A stretch of 28,074 nt of DNA from Streptomyces sp. NRRL F-5727 (GTDB lineage Bacteria > Actinomycetota > Actinomycetes > Streptomycetales > Streptomycetaceae). The stretch is taken from contig NZ_JOGX01000084.1 of assembly GCF_000719555.1 (NCBI RefSeq), positions 1 to 28,074 on the forward strand. Direction: 5' to 3'. A program made the translations under genes and the position numbers. The notes under the pieces were generated by a model. It made no database searches. It was not told the origin of the DNA and saw only the letters and a program-made list of their open reading frames with translations. This document shows positions 1 to 7,415 of this stretch, in pieces. The first letter of the stretch is position 1, and the number at the start of each line of letters is the position of its first letter.

Positions 1-20
1 CCACCCCCCCCCCCGTCACC

Positions 21-1814
21 GTGCCCCCCGGCCCCCGCCCCACCCCCACGGTCGCCGACACGCCGGGACACCCGCGCCCGGCCGCCCCGGCGGAGGAGAC
101 GCCCCCGCCGCCGGCGCCCACCCTCACGGCGGACGCGAGCGGCACGACCCCGGCGCCCGAGCCCCGACGGACCCCGGCGCCCGCGCCCGACGCGCCCCCG
201 GCGCCCGCGCCCACCGGCGAGGCGGCGCCCGCGCCCGACGCGCCGTGGGTCGCCCCCCGGCCGGACGCGGCGCGCCCCACGCCGTCCGGCGTCGCCTCCC
301 CGCTCGGCGTACCGGCCGCCGACGGGTCGGCCCCGGCCACCGTCCGCCCGGAGCCGGAGCCGGAGCCGGAGCCGGAGGCCGGCGCCGCCGCGCGTACGCC
401 GGTCGGCTCCGCCTCCGCCGCCCGCCTGGCCGGCACGGCACAACCGGCACGTACCACCGACACCGCCCCTGCGAACGACCCCGCCCCCGTCCCCGACACC
501 GCGTCCGGTGACGCCGCCGCGGCCGGCAGCTCCGATCTGCCGGGCGCCGTGGGGGTCGGCGTGTTCAAGGAGGAGCGGGACGTGCTCGACTTCGGGCGGA
601 TCACCGGCGGGAAGGTGGCGTCCGTCGCCGTGCCGGTCGCCGCCGTGGGACGGCTGCCGCGCCGGAAGAACGTCATCGGGGCGGAGACCACCGGATCGAT
701 CCCCGTCCACCTGCTCTTCCGCGACGGCGGCGACACCCCCGGCACCGCCGCCGCCACCGACGACGACGGCGGTCCCGACACCGTCGCGATGGCCCCGCCC
801 GCCGTCCGGGCCGCGCGGGCCGCGCAGCCGGCGAAGGCCGCACAGGCCGCGATCCCCAGGCCGGCCAAGCCCGCGCGTACCGCGTCCGCGCGGCCCGCGC
901 CGACGGCCGACCCGGCGCTCGTGGAGCGGGCCGCGGCGGTGCTGCCGGGCTGGGTCGGCGTGGCCGGCGGGCTGCTCGCGCTCGCGGGGTGCGCGGCGGT
1001 CGTGTGGTGGGCGGGCGTCGTGCCCGCCGAGGCCGCGCGGATGCTGCGGCTGCCGCCGCGTCCGTACCACGGGGTCCACCTCGCCCAGTGGGCGCTGCTG
1101 GCGCTCGGCGTGCTGGTCCTGCTCTTCGCGGTGGGCGGGCTCGGCCGCGGCAGGGTCGGGTACGCCTGGGTGCTGACCCTGTTCGGCGAGTACCGCGGCA
1201 CGGTGCGGCGTACCGGCCTGGTCTGGGCGAGTCCGCTGCTGCTGCGCCGCCGGGTGGACGTCCGGCTGCGGCACTGGCGCAGCGAGCCGCTGCCGGCGGT
1301 GGACGCGAAGGGGACGGCGCTGGACGTGACCGTGCTCGTCGTGTGGCGGGTCCGGGACACCGTGCGCGCCGCGCTCGGGGTCGACGGCCACGAGGACTAC
1401 CTGCGCGAGCAGGTGGAGGCGGCGATGGCCCGGGTGCTGTCTCAGTTGCCGGCGGACGCGTTCCACGAGGACGCGCCGACGCTGCGGGACGCGGAGGCGG
1501 TCGGCGAGGCGCTGACGCGGATGCTGTCGGCGGAGTGCGCCCCGGTCGGCCTGGACGTGTTCTCGGCGCAGCCGACGCGGATCGAGTACGCCCCCGAGGT
1601 CGCGGAGGCGATGCGCCGCCGCCGGATCGCGGCGATCGACGCGAAGCACCGGGACAGCGTGCTGACGTCGGTGGTGGACGCGGTGGACGACGTGGTCCAC
1701 CGGCTGACCAGTCGTGGTCTGGTCGAGCTGGACGACTACGAGCGGAAGGCGCTGGTGAAGGACCTGACGGTGGCGTTCTACACGGGCCGTGGGGGTCCGG
1801 GGGAGGGTGCCTGA
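21..1814 (+). CDS. SPFH/band-7 domain membrane protein with long Pro/Ala-rich N-terminus (5' end may be outside window)
   Basis: The frame encodes 597 aa from the first visible GTG, but it is open to the window edge, so the true start may lie upstream. Residues 1-180 are low-complexity Pro/Ala/Glu sequence, including an EP-repeat encoded by hexanucleotide repeats. Two hydrophobic segments follow at about residues 310-335 and 355-375. After them comes a band-7/SPFH-like region (about 385-560) with the usual pattern: a tract that turns into the membrane, a TALDVTVLVVWRVRD strand pair, a helix ending in VLSQLP, and a C-terminal coiled segment rich in Arg, Glu and Ala. SPFH proteins oligomerise at membranes and scaffold microdomains; which partners this one has cannot be seen. 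A strong hairpin follows the stop codon. The domain call is good, the cellular role unknown. Confidence 0.75.
   Translation: MPPGPRPTPTVADTPGHPRPAAPAEETPPPPAPTLTADASGTTPAPEPRRTPAPAPDAPPAPAPTGEAAPAPDAPWVAPRPDAARPTPSGVASPLGVPAADGSAPATVRPEPEPEPEPEAGAAARTPVGSASAARLAGTAQPARTTDTAPANDPAPVPDTASGDAAAAGSSDLPGAVGVGVFKEERDVLDFGRITGGKVASVAVPVAAVGRLPRRKNVIGAETTGSIPVHLLFRDGGDTPGTAAATDDDGGPDTVAMAPPAVRAARAAQPAKAAQAAIPRPAKPARTASARPAPTADPALVERAAAVLPGWVGVAGGLLALAGCAAVVWWAGVVPAEAARMLRLPPRPYHGVHLAQWALLALGVLVLLFAVGGLGRGRVGYAWVLTLFGEYRGTVRRTGLVWASPLLLRRRVDVRLRHWRSEPLPAVDAKGTALDVTVLVVWRVRDTVRAALGVDGHEDYLREQVEAAMARVLSQLPADAFHEDAPTLRDAEAVGEALTRMLSAECAPVGLDVFSAQPTRIEYAPEVAEAMRRRRIAAIDAKHRDSVLTSVVDAVDDVVHRLTSRGLVELDDYERKALVKDLTVAFYTGRGGPGEGA
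351..380 (+). repeat. Hexanucleotide repeat (GAGCCG)4 plus one imperfect unit
   Basis: Four exact GAGCCG units (351-374) and an imperfect fifth run in frame and encode the Glu-Pro repeat of the SPFH protein. Such tracts can change length by slippage in whole codons without breaking the frame. Confidence 0.8.
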
Positions 1815-1845
1815 GGCCGGTCGGGGCCGCGGGTCCCCGCGGCGC

Positions 1846-1882
1846 GGCGAGGGCGGTCGGGGTCTCCCCGGCCGCCCTCGCC
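1846..1882 (+). terminator. Hairpin terminator after the SPFH gene
   Basis: A 17-bp stem (1846-1862 with 1866-1882) closes on a 3-nt TCT loop, with a single G:U-type wobble. It starts 31 bases after the SPFH stop and ends just before the LPMO promoter region, so it separates the two transcripts. There is no long T tract, as is common in Streptomyces. Confidence 0.75.
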
Positions 1883-1884
1883 GT

Positions 1885-1936
1885 TGGTATGGACATGTTC
1901 AACTTCCCTCCCTACCTTGGTACTTGGTCTAGACCT
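1885..1936 (+). promoter_or_regulatory. DasR-type (dre) site and imperfect 12-bp repeat upstream of the LPMO gene
   Basis: TGGTCTAGACCT at 1925-1936 contains the perfect palindrome GGTCTAGACC (1926-1935). It matches the core of the known DasR-responsive element and the 12-bp direct repeat of Streptomyces chitinase promoters. A weaker copy, TGGTATGGACAT at 1885-1896, matches 9 of 12 positions. The site lies 79 bp before the LPMO start. The family expectation is repression by DasR, relieved by amino-sugar phosphates when chitin is being degraded. I do not assign -35/-10 boxes. Confidence 0.75.
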
Positions 1937-2015
1937 AGAGCGGTTCCCTCCGCACGCGTGCAGCACAGCCCACGGGCATCACAGAACTCCCCCACGTTCT
2001 CCCTGGAGCGACAGC

Positions 2016-2606
2016 ATGCGCAAAAAGACAGGGCTGGCCGCCGTGGCGCTCGGCGTCACGGCCGCCTCCCTCTTCGCCACCAGCACCGCGAACAGCCACG
2101 GCTACACCGACTCGCCCATCAGCCGCCAGAAGCTCTGCGCCAACGGCACGGTGACGAACTGCGGCGACATCCAGTGGGAGCCGCAGTCGGTCGAGGGGCC
2201 CAAGGGCTTCCCGTCCGCCGGCCCCGCCGACGGCACCCTCTGCGCCGGCGGGAACTCCCGCTTCGCGCAGCTGGACGACCCGCGCGGCGGCACCTGGCCG
2301 ACGACGAGGGTCACGGCCGGTCAGAGCTACACCTTCCGCTGGCAGTTCACGGCCCGCCACCGCACCACGGACTTCCGGTACTACATCACCAGGAACGGCT
2401 GGAACCCGGCCGCCAAGCTCACCCGGGCCCAGCTCGACCCGCAGCCGTTCCTCACCGTCCCGTACAACAGCCAGCAGCCGCCGTCGACGCTCTCGCACTC
2501 CGGGACCCTCCCGGCGGGCAAGACGGGCCGCCATCTGATCCTGGCGGTGTGGACGATCGCGGACACCGCGAACGCCTTCTACGCCTGCTCGGACGTTCAG
2601 TTCTGA
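2016..2606 (+). CDS. Secreted AA10 lytic polysaccharide monooxygenase (chitin-active type)
   Basis: This 196-aa copper enzyme cleaves glycosidic bonds in crystalline polysaccharide by oxidation. The start ATG is preceded by GGAG (2005-2008), and the longer open frame upstream has no signal sequence. Residues 1-27 form a signal peptide (MRKK, then a hydrophobic core), cut so that His28 becomes the first residue, as the copper histidine brace requires. His115 (in TARHRTTDF) fits the second ligand and Phe188 (in NAFYACSDV) fits the axial residue. Cys41, 49, 76 and 191 can form disulfides. No extra carbohydrate-binding module is present, as in the small Streptomyces CHB-type proteins. The dre-like site upstream and the HGY...SPISR start favour chitin as substrate; cellulose activity cannot be excluded. 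Confidence 0.93.
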   Translation: MRKKTGLAAVALGVTAASLFATSTANSHGYTDSPISRQKLCANGTVTNCGDIQWEPQSVEGPKGFPSAGPADGTLCAGGNSRFAQLDDPRGGTWPTTRVTAGQSYTFRWQFTARHRTTDFRYYITRNGWNPAAKLTRAQLDPQPFLTVPYNSQQPPSTLSHSGTLPAGKTGRHLILAVWTIADTANAFYACSDVQF

Positions 2607-2624
2607 CGTATCGTCAGTTACAGT
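2596..2624 (+). promoter_or_regulatory. Candidate repressed leaderless promoter of the acyl-CoA ligase gene
   Basis: A perfect inverted repeat, CTGACG-TAT-CGTCAG (2603-2617), overlaps the LPMO stop codon. It fills the 17-nt spacer between a possible -35 (TTCAGT, 2596-2601) and a -10 (TACAGT, 2619-2624). The -10 lies 7 nt before the ATG at 2632, so transcription would begin at or next to the start codon. An operator placed this way would block RNA polymerase. TetR-type repressors often control acyl-CoA metabolism genes, but which regulator binds is inference. Confidence 0.55.
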
Positions 2625-2631
2625 CCGGGCC

Positions 2632-4311
2632 ATGACGGCCACACCACGGGCAGGCGCGGACACCGTCGCGGAGCTGATACGGCGCCGCTGGGGCGACCAC
2701 CGGACCGGGCTGCGGGACGAGCACCACACCCTCAGCCACCACCGGGCCACCGCGGGCGCCGCCGCCCGGGCCGCCCTGCTCGTGGACCTGATGCCACCCC
2801 GGTCGGGGGGCGAGCCGCACCTCGGCCTGCTGCTGGACAACACGCCGGAGTACCCGCTCTGGCTCGGCGCGGCGGCCCTCGCGGGGGCCGCCGTCGTCGG
2901 GATCAACCCCACCCGGCGGGGCGCCGAACTCGCCCGCGACATCACCCACACCGCCTGCCGGGTCCTCGTCACCCAGCGCGCCCACCTGCCGCTCCTCGAC
3001 GGTCTGCCACTGCCCGGGGTCCGCCTCCTGGTCACCGACACCGCGGCGTACCAGGACCTCCTCGCGCCCTACGCGGACGCCCGCCCCGGCGACGCCGTCC
3101 TCGGCCCGGTGACCCCCGCCACCCGCTACCTCCTCACCTTCACCTCCGGCTCCACCGGCGCGCCCAAGGCCGCGCTCCGCAGCCAGGGCGCGGTCGCGTC
3201 GGCCGGTGCCGCGCTGGCCCGCGCGTTCTCCGTCGGTCCCGACGACACCCACTACATCTGCATGCCGATGTTCCACGGCAACGCCGTCATCGCCGACTGG
3301 GCCCCGGCGCTCGCCGCCGGCGCCGGGACCGCCCTCCGCGCCCGCTTCTCCGCCTCCCGCTTCCTCCCGGACGTCCGCCGCTTCGACGCCACCTACTTCA
3401 CCTACGTCGGCCGGGCCGTCCAGTACCTCCTCGCCACCCCGCCCGGCCCCCACGACCGCGACCACCGACTCCGCCTCGGCTTCGGCACCGAGGCGGGCGC
3501 CGTCGACGCGGCCCGCTTCCGCGAACGCTTCGGGGTGCCGCTCGTCGAGGGGTACGGCTCCTCCGAGGGCGGCGCGTCGGTCCAGCGCACGGCCGACACC
3601 CCGGCCGGCGCGATCGGCCGCGCGGCACCCGGCGACGACCTCGCCGTCGTCGACCCCGAGACCCTCCGCGCATGCCCGCCGTCCCGCTTCTCGCCCACCG
3701 GCCGCCTCCTCAACGCCGACGAGGCCGTCGGCGAACTCGTCAACCGCGGCGGCACCGGCACCTTCGAGGGCTACTGGCGCAACCCGGACGCCGAGGCGGC
3801 CCGCCGACGCGGCGGCTGGTACTGGACCGGCGACCTCTTCCACCGCGACGAGGCCGGCTTCCTCTACTTCGCCGGCCGCACCGACGACCGGCTCCGCGTC
3901 GACGGCGAGAACCTCGCCGCCGCCATGATCGAGGCGATCCTCTCCCGCTGGGACCGCGCGGCCGGCGTCGCCGTCTACGCCGTCCCCGACCCGGTCTCGG
4001 GCGACCAGGTCATGGCCGCGCTCGCCCTGCGCCCCGGCGCGACCTTCGACCCGACGGCCTTCGCCGCCTTCCTGGCGGCCCAGCCCGACCTCGGCACGAA
4101 GATGCCCCCGCGCTTCGTCCGCGTCACCCCCGCCCTCCCCCTCACCGCCACCCACAAGATCCACCGCGTGGCCCTCCGCCGAGCCTCCTTCCTCTGCGAC
4201 GACCCGGTCTGGTGGCGCCCGGCACCCGGCGTCCCGTACGAACCCCTCACCGCCTCCGCCCTCACCGACCTCCGCGCGGAATACACCCGCCACGGCCGCA
4301 CCCCGACGTAG
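2632..4311 (+). CDS. AMP-forming fatty acyl-CoA ligase (ANL superfamily)
   Basis: This 559-aa enzyme would activate a carboxylic acid, probably a fatty acid, to acyl-AMP and then to acyl-CoA. The ATP-binding loop TSGSTGAPK is at residues 171-179. The A5 motif is present as EGYGSSEGG, the adenylate/hinge region as YWTGDLFHRDEAGFLYFAGRTDDR, and the catalytic C-terminal Lys is K509 in THKIHR. Length and motif order are complete for the FadD family. The ATG has no Shine-Dalgarno sequence and a -10-like TACAGT lies 7 nt upstream, so the mRNA is probably leaderless. The start is 25 bp after the LPMO stop, but the private promoter and palindrome argue against a shared operon. The substrate cannot be read from sequence. 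Confidence 0.9.
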   Translation: MTATPRAGADTVAELIRRRWGDHRTGLRDEHHTLSHHRATAGAAARAALLVDLMPPRSGGEPHLGLLLDNTPEYPLWLGAAALAGAAVVGINPTRRGAELARDITHTACRVLVTQRAHLPLLDGLPLPGVRLLVTDTAAYQDLLAPYADARPGDAVLGPVTPATRYLLTFTSGSTGAPKAALRSQGAVASAGAALARAFSVGPDDTHYICMPMFHGNAVIADWAPALAAGAGTALRARFSASRFLPDVRRFDATYFTYVGRAVQYLLATPPGPHDRDHRLRLGFGTEAGAVDAARFRERFGVPLVEGYGSSEGGASVQRTADTPAGAIGRAAPGDDLAVVDPETLRACPPSRFSPTGRLLNADEAVGELVNRGGTGTFEGYWRNPDAEAARRRGGWYWTGDLFHRDEAGFLYFAGRTDDRLRVDGENLAAAMIEAILSRWDRAAGVAVYAVPDPVSGDQVMAALALRPGATFDPTAFAAFLAAQPDLGTKMPPRFVRVTPALPLTATHKIHRVALRRASFLCDDPVWWRPAPGVPYEPLTASALTDLRAEYTRHGRTPT

Positions 4312-4314
4312 CCG

Positions 4315-4464
4315 TCAGGCCGGGCGGCAGACCAGGTGCCCGGTGAAGAACACGGCCGCCGCCTCGCCCCGCACCGGCCGAGGCCGCCCCGGCTCCCGGT
4401 AGTCCTCGCGCGTCTCGTCGGACAGCACCCGCACGCATGGCCCGACGCCCCCGTTGATCGTCAT
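4315..4464 (-). CDS. Possible small protein, 49 aa, unknown
   Basis: A 49-aa frame from ATG at 4464 ends at 4315, converging on the acyl-CoA ligase (stop at 4311). The product begins MTINGGVGPCVRVLSDE and ends AVFFTGHLVCRPA, with two Cys and no signal peptide or membrane segment. The composition looks protein-like, with mixed hydrophobic, acidic and aromatic residues rather than the Arg/Ala/Pro-rich noise of antisense frames. It fills a gap that would otherwise be empty. No clear ribosome binding site is seen and I do not recognise the family, so it is tentative. Confidence 0.45.
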   Translation of the reverse strand: MTINGGVGPCVRVLSDETREDYREPGRPRPVRGEAAAVFFTGHLVCRPA

Positions 4465-4546
4465 GGCCGGTAGGCCCAGCCCCACCCCCGCCACACCCAC
4501 CCGCCCCCTCGCCCCGGCGAGTCGGCCCCGCCTACGGTGGGCGCTC

Positions 4547-5842
4547 ATGGAAGCCCGTGACGTGCGGCAGGCGCTGGTGCGCCGCCCCTGGCAGTACCCG
4601 TTCGGCGCGTGGCCGTGGCGGGCCGCCGCGTATCTGGTGGGCGGGGCCCTCGGGGGCGCCCTCGCCTGCGTGGTCCTGCTCGTGCTGCTCCTCGCCTCGC
4701 TGCTCCTCGTCGGGATCCCGCTGCTGCTGTCCGGCGGGGTCGCGCTCGGCGGGATCGAGCGGCTGCGGCTGCGGCTGGTGGACCGGCGGCCGGCCGCCGA
4801 CCCGCACCGGCTGCCCGCCGCGCCGGGGCTCGGCGCCTGGGTGCGGACGCGGGCGGGGGAGCGGGCGACCTGGCGGGAGCTGGCGTACGCGCTGCTCTTC
4901 GCCACCGTCCTGTGGCTCCTCGACGCCCTCGTGCTCGCCGTCGCCGTCGCCGCGCCCGGCACCCTGCTCGCCGCGCCGCTGCTGCTCGCCGCCGACGGCA
5001 GGGAGACCAAGCTCCTCAAGAGCGTGCTGGTGACCTCGTACCCGGGGGCGTTCGCCGCCGTCGTCGTCGGCGCGCTCGCCCTGGTCGTCCTCTCCTACCC
5101 CCTCGGCCTGTACGCGGCCGGGCGCGGCGCGCTCGCCCGGGCGCTGCTCACGTCCGGCGAGCGGGACGGGCTCGGCGAGGTCATCGCCTCCCGGGCCCGG
5201 CTGGTCGACGCCTTCGAGGCCGAGCGCCGCCGCATCGAGCGGGACCTCCACGACGGGGCCCAGCACCGGCTCGTCGCGCTCACCATGACGCTGGGCCTGG
5301 CCCGGCTCGACGCGCCGCCGGGCGGGCCGCTGGCCGAGCGGCTGGCGCAGGCGCAGGAGGAGGCCGGGCAGGTCCTCGCCGAGCTGCGCGAGCTGATCCA
5401 CGGCATCCATCCGCAGGTCCTCGCCGACTACGGCCTCGGCCCGGCCCTCGCCGACGCCGCCGACCGCACCGCCGTCCCCGTCGACGCCGACCTCGACGGG
5501 CTGCCCCGGCTGCCGGCCGCCGTGGAGAGCGCCGCGTACTTCACCGGCCGCGAGGCGCTCGCCAACGTCGACCGGCACAGCGGCGCCGGCCGCGCCCGCC
5601 TCACCGGCCGCCACGACGGCAGGGTCCTCGTCCTGACCGTGGAGGACGACGGGCGCGGCGGCGCCGACCCGGCCGGGGGCTCGGGGCTCACCGGACTCGC
5701 CGACCGGCTCGCCGTCCTCGATGGCACACTGACGATCACCAGCCCGCCGGGCGGGCCGACGGTCCTACGAGTGGAGATCCCGTGCCGCGTGCGCTCCGAG
5801 TCGTCCTCGCCGAGGACGGCGTCCTCCTCCGGGAGGGCCTGA
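4547..5842 (+). CDS. Sensor histidine kinase (HisKA_3 type) with N-terminal membrane sensor
   Basis: This 431-aa kinase partners the regulator that overlaps its 3' end. The N-terminal region has hydrophobic segments at about 27-62, 111-149 and 165-192, resembling the actinobacterial membrane sensor domain found before HisKA_3 kinases. The dimerisation helix carries the phospho-acceptor His235 in ERDLHDGAQHR. The ATPase domain shows N340 in REALANVDRHS and a DDGRGG box at 367-372. I chose the ATG at 4547: a longer frame from TTG 4454 adds low-complexity Pro-rich sequence, and a -10-like TACGGT (4533-4538) 8 nt before this ATG suggests a leaderless mRNA. The C-terminal tail of about 15 residues is only the overlap with the next gene. 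The signal sensed is unknown. Confidence 0.9.
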   Translation: MEARDVRQALVRRPWQYPFGAWPWRAAAYLVGGALGGALACVVLLVLLLASLLLVGIPLLLSGGVALGGIERLRLRLVDRRPAADPHRLPAAPGLGAWVRTRAGERATWRELAYALLFATVLWLLDALVLAVAVAAPGTLLAAPLLLAADGRETKLLKSVLVTSYPGAFAAVVVGALALVVLSYPLGLYAAGRGALARALLTSGERDGLGEVIASRARLVDAFEAERRRIERDLHDGAQHRLVALTMTLGLARLDAPPGGPLAERLAQAQEEAGQVLAELRELIHGIHPQVLADYGLGPALADAADRTAVPVDADLDGLPRLPAAVESAAYFTGREALANVDRHSGAGRARLTGRHDGRVLVLTVEDDGRGGADPAGGSGLTGLADRLAVLDGTLTITSPPGGPTVLRVEIPCRVRSESSSPRTASSSGRA

Positions 5843-6435
5843 TCGGGCTGCTGTCCCGTTTCGGCCACGAGGTGGTGGCCGCGGTCGGCGACGCGGAGGC
5901 GCTGCGCGCGGCGGTCGCCGCCCACGACCCGGACGTGGTCCTCACCGACGTGCGGATGCCGCCGGGCTTCCAGGACGAGGGGCTGCGGGCCGCCGTCGCC
6001 CTGCGCGCCGAGCGGCCCGGCCTGCCGGTCCTCGTCCTCAGCCAGTACGTGCAGCGGGACTACGCCTCCGACCTGCTCGACTCGGGCGACGGCAGCGGCG
6101 TCGGCTATCTGCTGAAGGACCGGGTGGGGCAGGTGGAGGAGTTCGTGGACGCCCTGGACCGGGTCGCCGCCGGCGGCACGGTCGTCGACCCGGAGGTCGT
6201 ACGGCAGCTGCTGCGCCGCCGCCGGGACCCGCTGGCCGCGCTGACCCCGCGCGAGCGGGAGGTTCTGGCGCTGGTCGCGGAGGGGCACTCGAACGGCGAG
6301 GTGGCCCGCCGGCTCGTCGTCACCGAGGCCGCCGTCGGCAAGCACATCGGCAACATCCTGGCCAAGCTCGACCTGCCGCCGGCCGAGGACACCCACCGCC
6401 GGGTCCTCGCCGTCCTCGCCTATCTCCAGGCGTGA
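5782..6435 (+). CDS. NarL/LuxR-type response regulator
   Basis: This 217-aa DNA-binding regulator is the cognate partner of the preceding kinase. The receiver domain has the acidic ED pair (11-12), phospho-acceptor Asp56 in VVLTDVRMPP and Lys in YLLKDRVG. The C-terminal LuxR helix-turn-helix is LTPREREVLALVAEGHSNGEVARR followed by VGKHIGNILAKL. The start is GTG 5782, with GGAG at 5773-5776 and the residues VPRALRVVLAED. It overlaps the kinase gene by 61 nt in another frame, implying co-transcription and probably translational coupling. A hairpin follows the stop. Confidence 0.92.
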   Translation: MPRALRVVLAEDGVLLREGLIGLLSRFGHEVVAAVGDAEALRAAVAAHDPDVVLTDVRMPPGFQDEGLRAAVALRAERPGLPVLVLSQYVQRDYASDLLDSGDGSGVGYLLKDRVGQVEEFVDALDRVAAGGTVVDPEVVRQLLRRRRDPLAALTPREREVLALVAEGHSNGEVARRLVVTEAAVGKHIGNILAKLDLPPAEDTHRRVLAVLAYLQA

Positions 6436-6456
6436 GGGCCCCCGGGGCATGCAGAA

Positions 6457-6484
6457 GAGGCCCCTCGCTTTCGCGAGGAGCCTC
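6457..6484. terminator. Bidirectional terminator between the response regulator and tRNA-Lys copy 1
   Basis: A 12-bp stem (6457-6468 with 6473-6484, one mismatch) with a TTTC loop lies between convergent genes, 21 nt after the regulator stop and 10 nt beyond the tRNA 3' end. It resembles the hairpin next to the second tRNA-Lys copy, with a shared AGGCCCCTC core. Confidence 0.75.
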
Positions 6485-6487
6485 CTC

Positions 6488-6576
6488 CTGTCGGTGCGCC
6501 GCCAGGGACTCGAACCCCGGACCCGCTGATTAAGAGTCAGCTGCTCTAACCAACTGAGCTAGCGGCGCCTGCTGAC
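6488..6576. repeat. 89-bp perfect repeat, copy 1 (tRNA-Lys)
   Basis: This stretch is identical to 14522-14610. It covers the whole tRNA gene plus 7 bp on the 3' side and 8 bp on the 5' side. Identity stops sharply on both sides, although the adjoining hairpins are still similar. Confidence 0.9.
6495..6568 (-). tRNA. tRNA-Lys (anticodon CTT), copy 1
   Basis: The minus strand folds as a 74-nt cloverleaf. The acceptor arms are GCGCCGC and GCGGCGC with discriminator A; the D arm contains AGCTCAGTTGGTTAGAGC; the anticodon loop is CTCTTAA (anticodon CTT, reading AAG); the T arm contains GGTTCGAGTCC. CCA is not encoded, since ACC is followed by G. A -10-like TAGTAT lies at 6584-6589, 15 nt before the mature 5' end. 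The second copy is identical in sequence. Confidence 0.97.
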
Positions 6577-6583
6577 AGAGAAA

Positions 6584-6589
6584 ATACTA
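6584..6589 (-). promoter_or_regulatory. -10 box (TAGTAT) of tRNA-Lys copy 1
   Basis: TAGTAT on the minus strand sits 15 nt before the mature tRNA 5' end, the same distance as TAATGT in the second copy. No good -35 is visible. The upstream bases belong to the terminator hairpin of the IclR gene. Confidence 0.5.
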
Positions 6590-6592
6590 CCT

Positions 6593-6629
6593 GGTCCCGG
6601 GGGGTGCTCGTGACCACCCCGCCGGGACC
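6593..6629 (-). terminator. Terminator of the IclR-family gene
   Basis: Inverted arms 6593-6606 and 6615-6629 pair over 14 bp with one bulged base, around an 8-nt loop. On the minus strand the hairpin is followed by a short T run that overlaps the tRNA-Lys promoter region. It begins 28 nt after the IclR gene stop. Confidence 0.75.
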
Positions 6630-6656
6630 GCTCCGCCGGACCCCGGTCCGCGCGCC

Positions 6657-7415
6657 TCAGATCGCCAGCGACAGCACCACCGGGGCCGCCCGCCGGTTCA
6701 GCGTGTCGGCGGCCGAGCGCAGCCGGTGCGCGTGCTCGATCGGGAGGGAGAGCGCCAGGCAGCCCACGGCGGAGCCGGCCGTCAGCGGGACCGCGGCGCA
6801 GACCGTGCCGACCGCGTACTCCTGGAGGTCGAGGACCGGGACGGTGGGCGGCTGGCTGTCCAGCTTGGAGAAGAGCACCTTCTCGTTGGTGATCGTCCGG
6901 GAGGTGAGCCGGGCGATCTTGTGCCGGGAGATGTGGTCGCGCCGCCCGTCGAGGTCGAGCTGGGTGAGCAGGCACTTGCCGACGGCGCTGGCGTGGGCCG
7001 CGGAGCGGAAGTCGACCCACTCGTGCACCTTGGGGGTGCGCGGGCCGTCGGCGAACTGGGTGATCTTCACCTCGCCGTCGATGTACCGGCTGATGTAGAC
7101 GGCGGCGCCGACGGAGTCCCGCAGCTCGGTGAGGGTCTCCTGGAGCTTGGCCTCCAGGGCCTCGCGGCGGGTCGAGCCGGAGCCGAGGAGGACGAGGGAG
7201 TCGCCGATGACGTACGCGCCGTCGGAGACCTGTTCGACGTACCCCTCGCGGCGGAGCATGAGGAGCAGCGACGACAGATGGGCGACGGGCAGTCCGGCCT
7301 CCCGTGCGATCTGCACGTCCGACACCCCGCCGCCGTGGCGCGAGACCGTCTCGAGGACGCGCAGGGCGTACTGCACCGAGTGGAACGGCGCGGTGGGCTC
7401 GGGCTTCAGCGCCAC
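6657..7415 (-). CDS. IclR-family transcriptional regulator
   Basis: This 252-aa protein has an N-terminal winged helix-turn-helix (about residues 12-70: SVQYALRVLETVSRHGGGVSDVQIA...LLLMLRREGYV). An effector-binding domain follows (about 85-250), with the family features HASAVGKCLL and VCAAVPLTAGSAVGCLALSLP. IclR proteins bind small organic acids or aromatics and act as repressors or activators. The start is GTG 7415 with AGGGGG 7 nt upstream. It is divergent from a flavin monooxygenase across 375 bp, the usual position for a local regulator that controls itself and its neighbour. The ligand is unknown. Confidence 0.93.
   Translation of the reverse strand: MALKPEPTAPFHSVQYALRVLETVSRHGGGVSDVQIAREAGLPVAHLSSLLLMLRREGYVEQVSDGAYVIGDSLVLLGSGSTRREALEAKLQETLTELRDSVGAAVYISRYIDGEVKITQFADGPRTPKVHEWVDFRSAAHASAVGKCLLTQLDLDGRRDHISRHKIARLTSRTITNEKVLFSKLDSQPPTVPVLDLQEYAVGTVCAAVPLTAGSAVGCLALSLPIEHAHRLRSAADTLNRRAAPVVLSLAI

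Noticed and set aside
1884..2015. N-terminal extension of the LPMO from an upstream start
   Set aside because: The extension would bury the signal peptide and block the N-terminal histidine needed for copper; it also crosses the DasR-type site.
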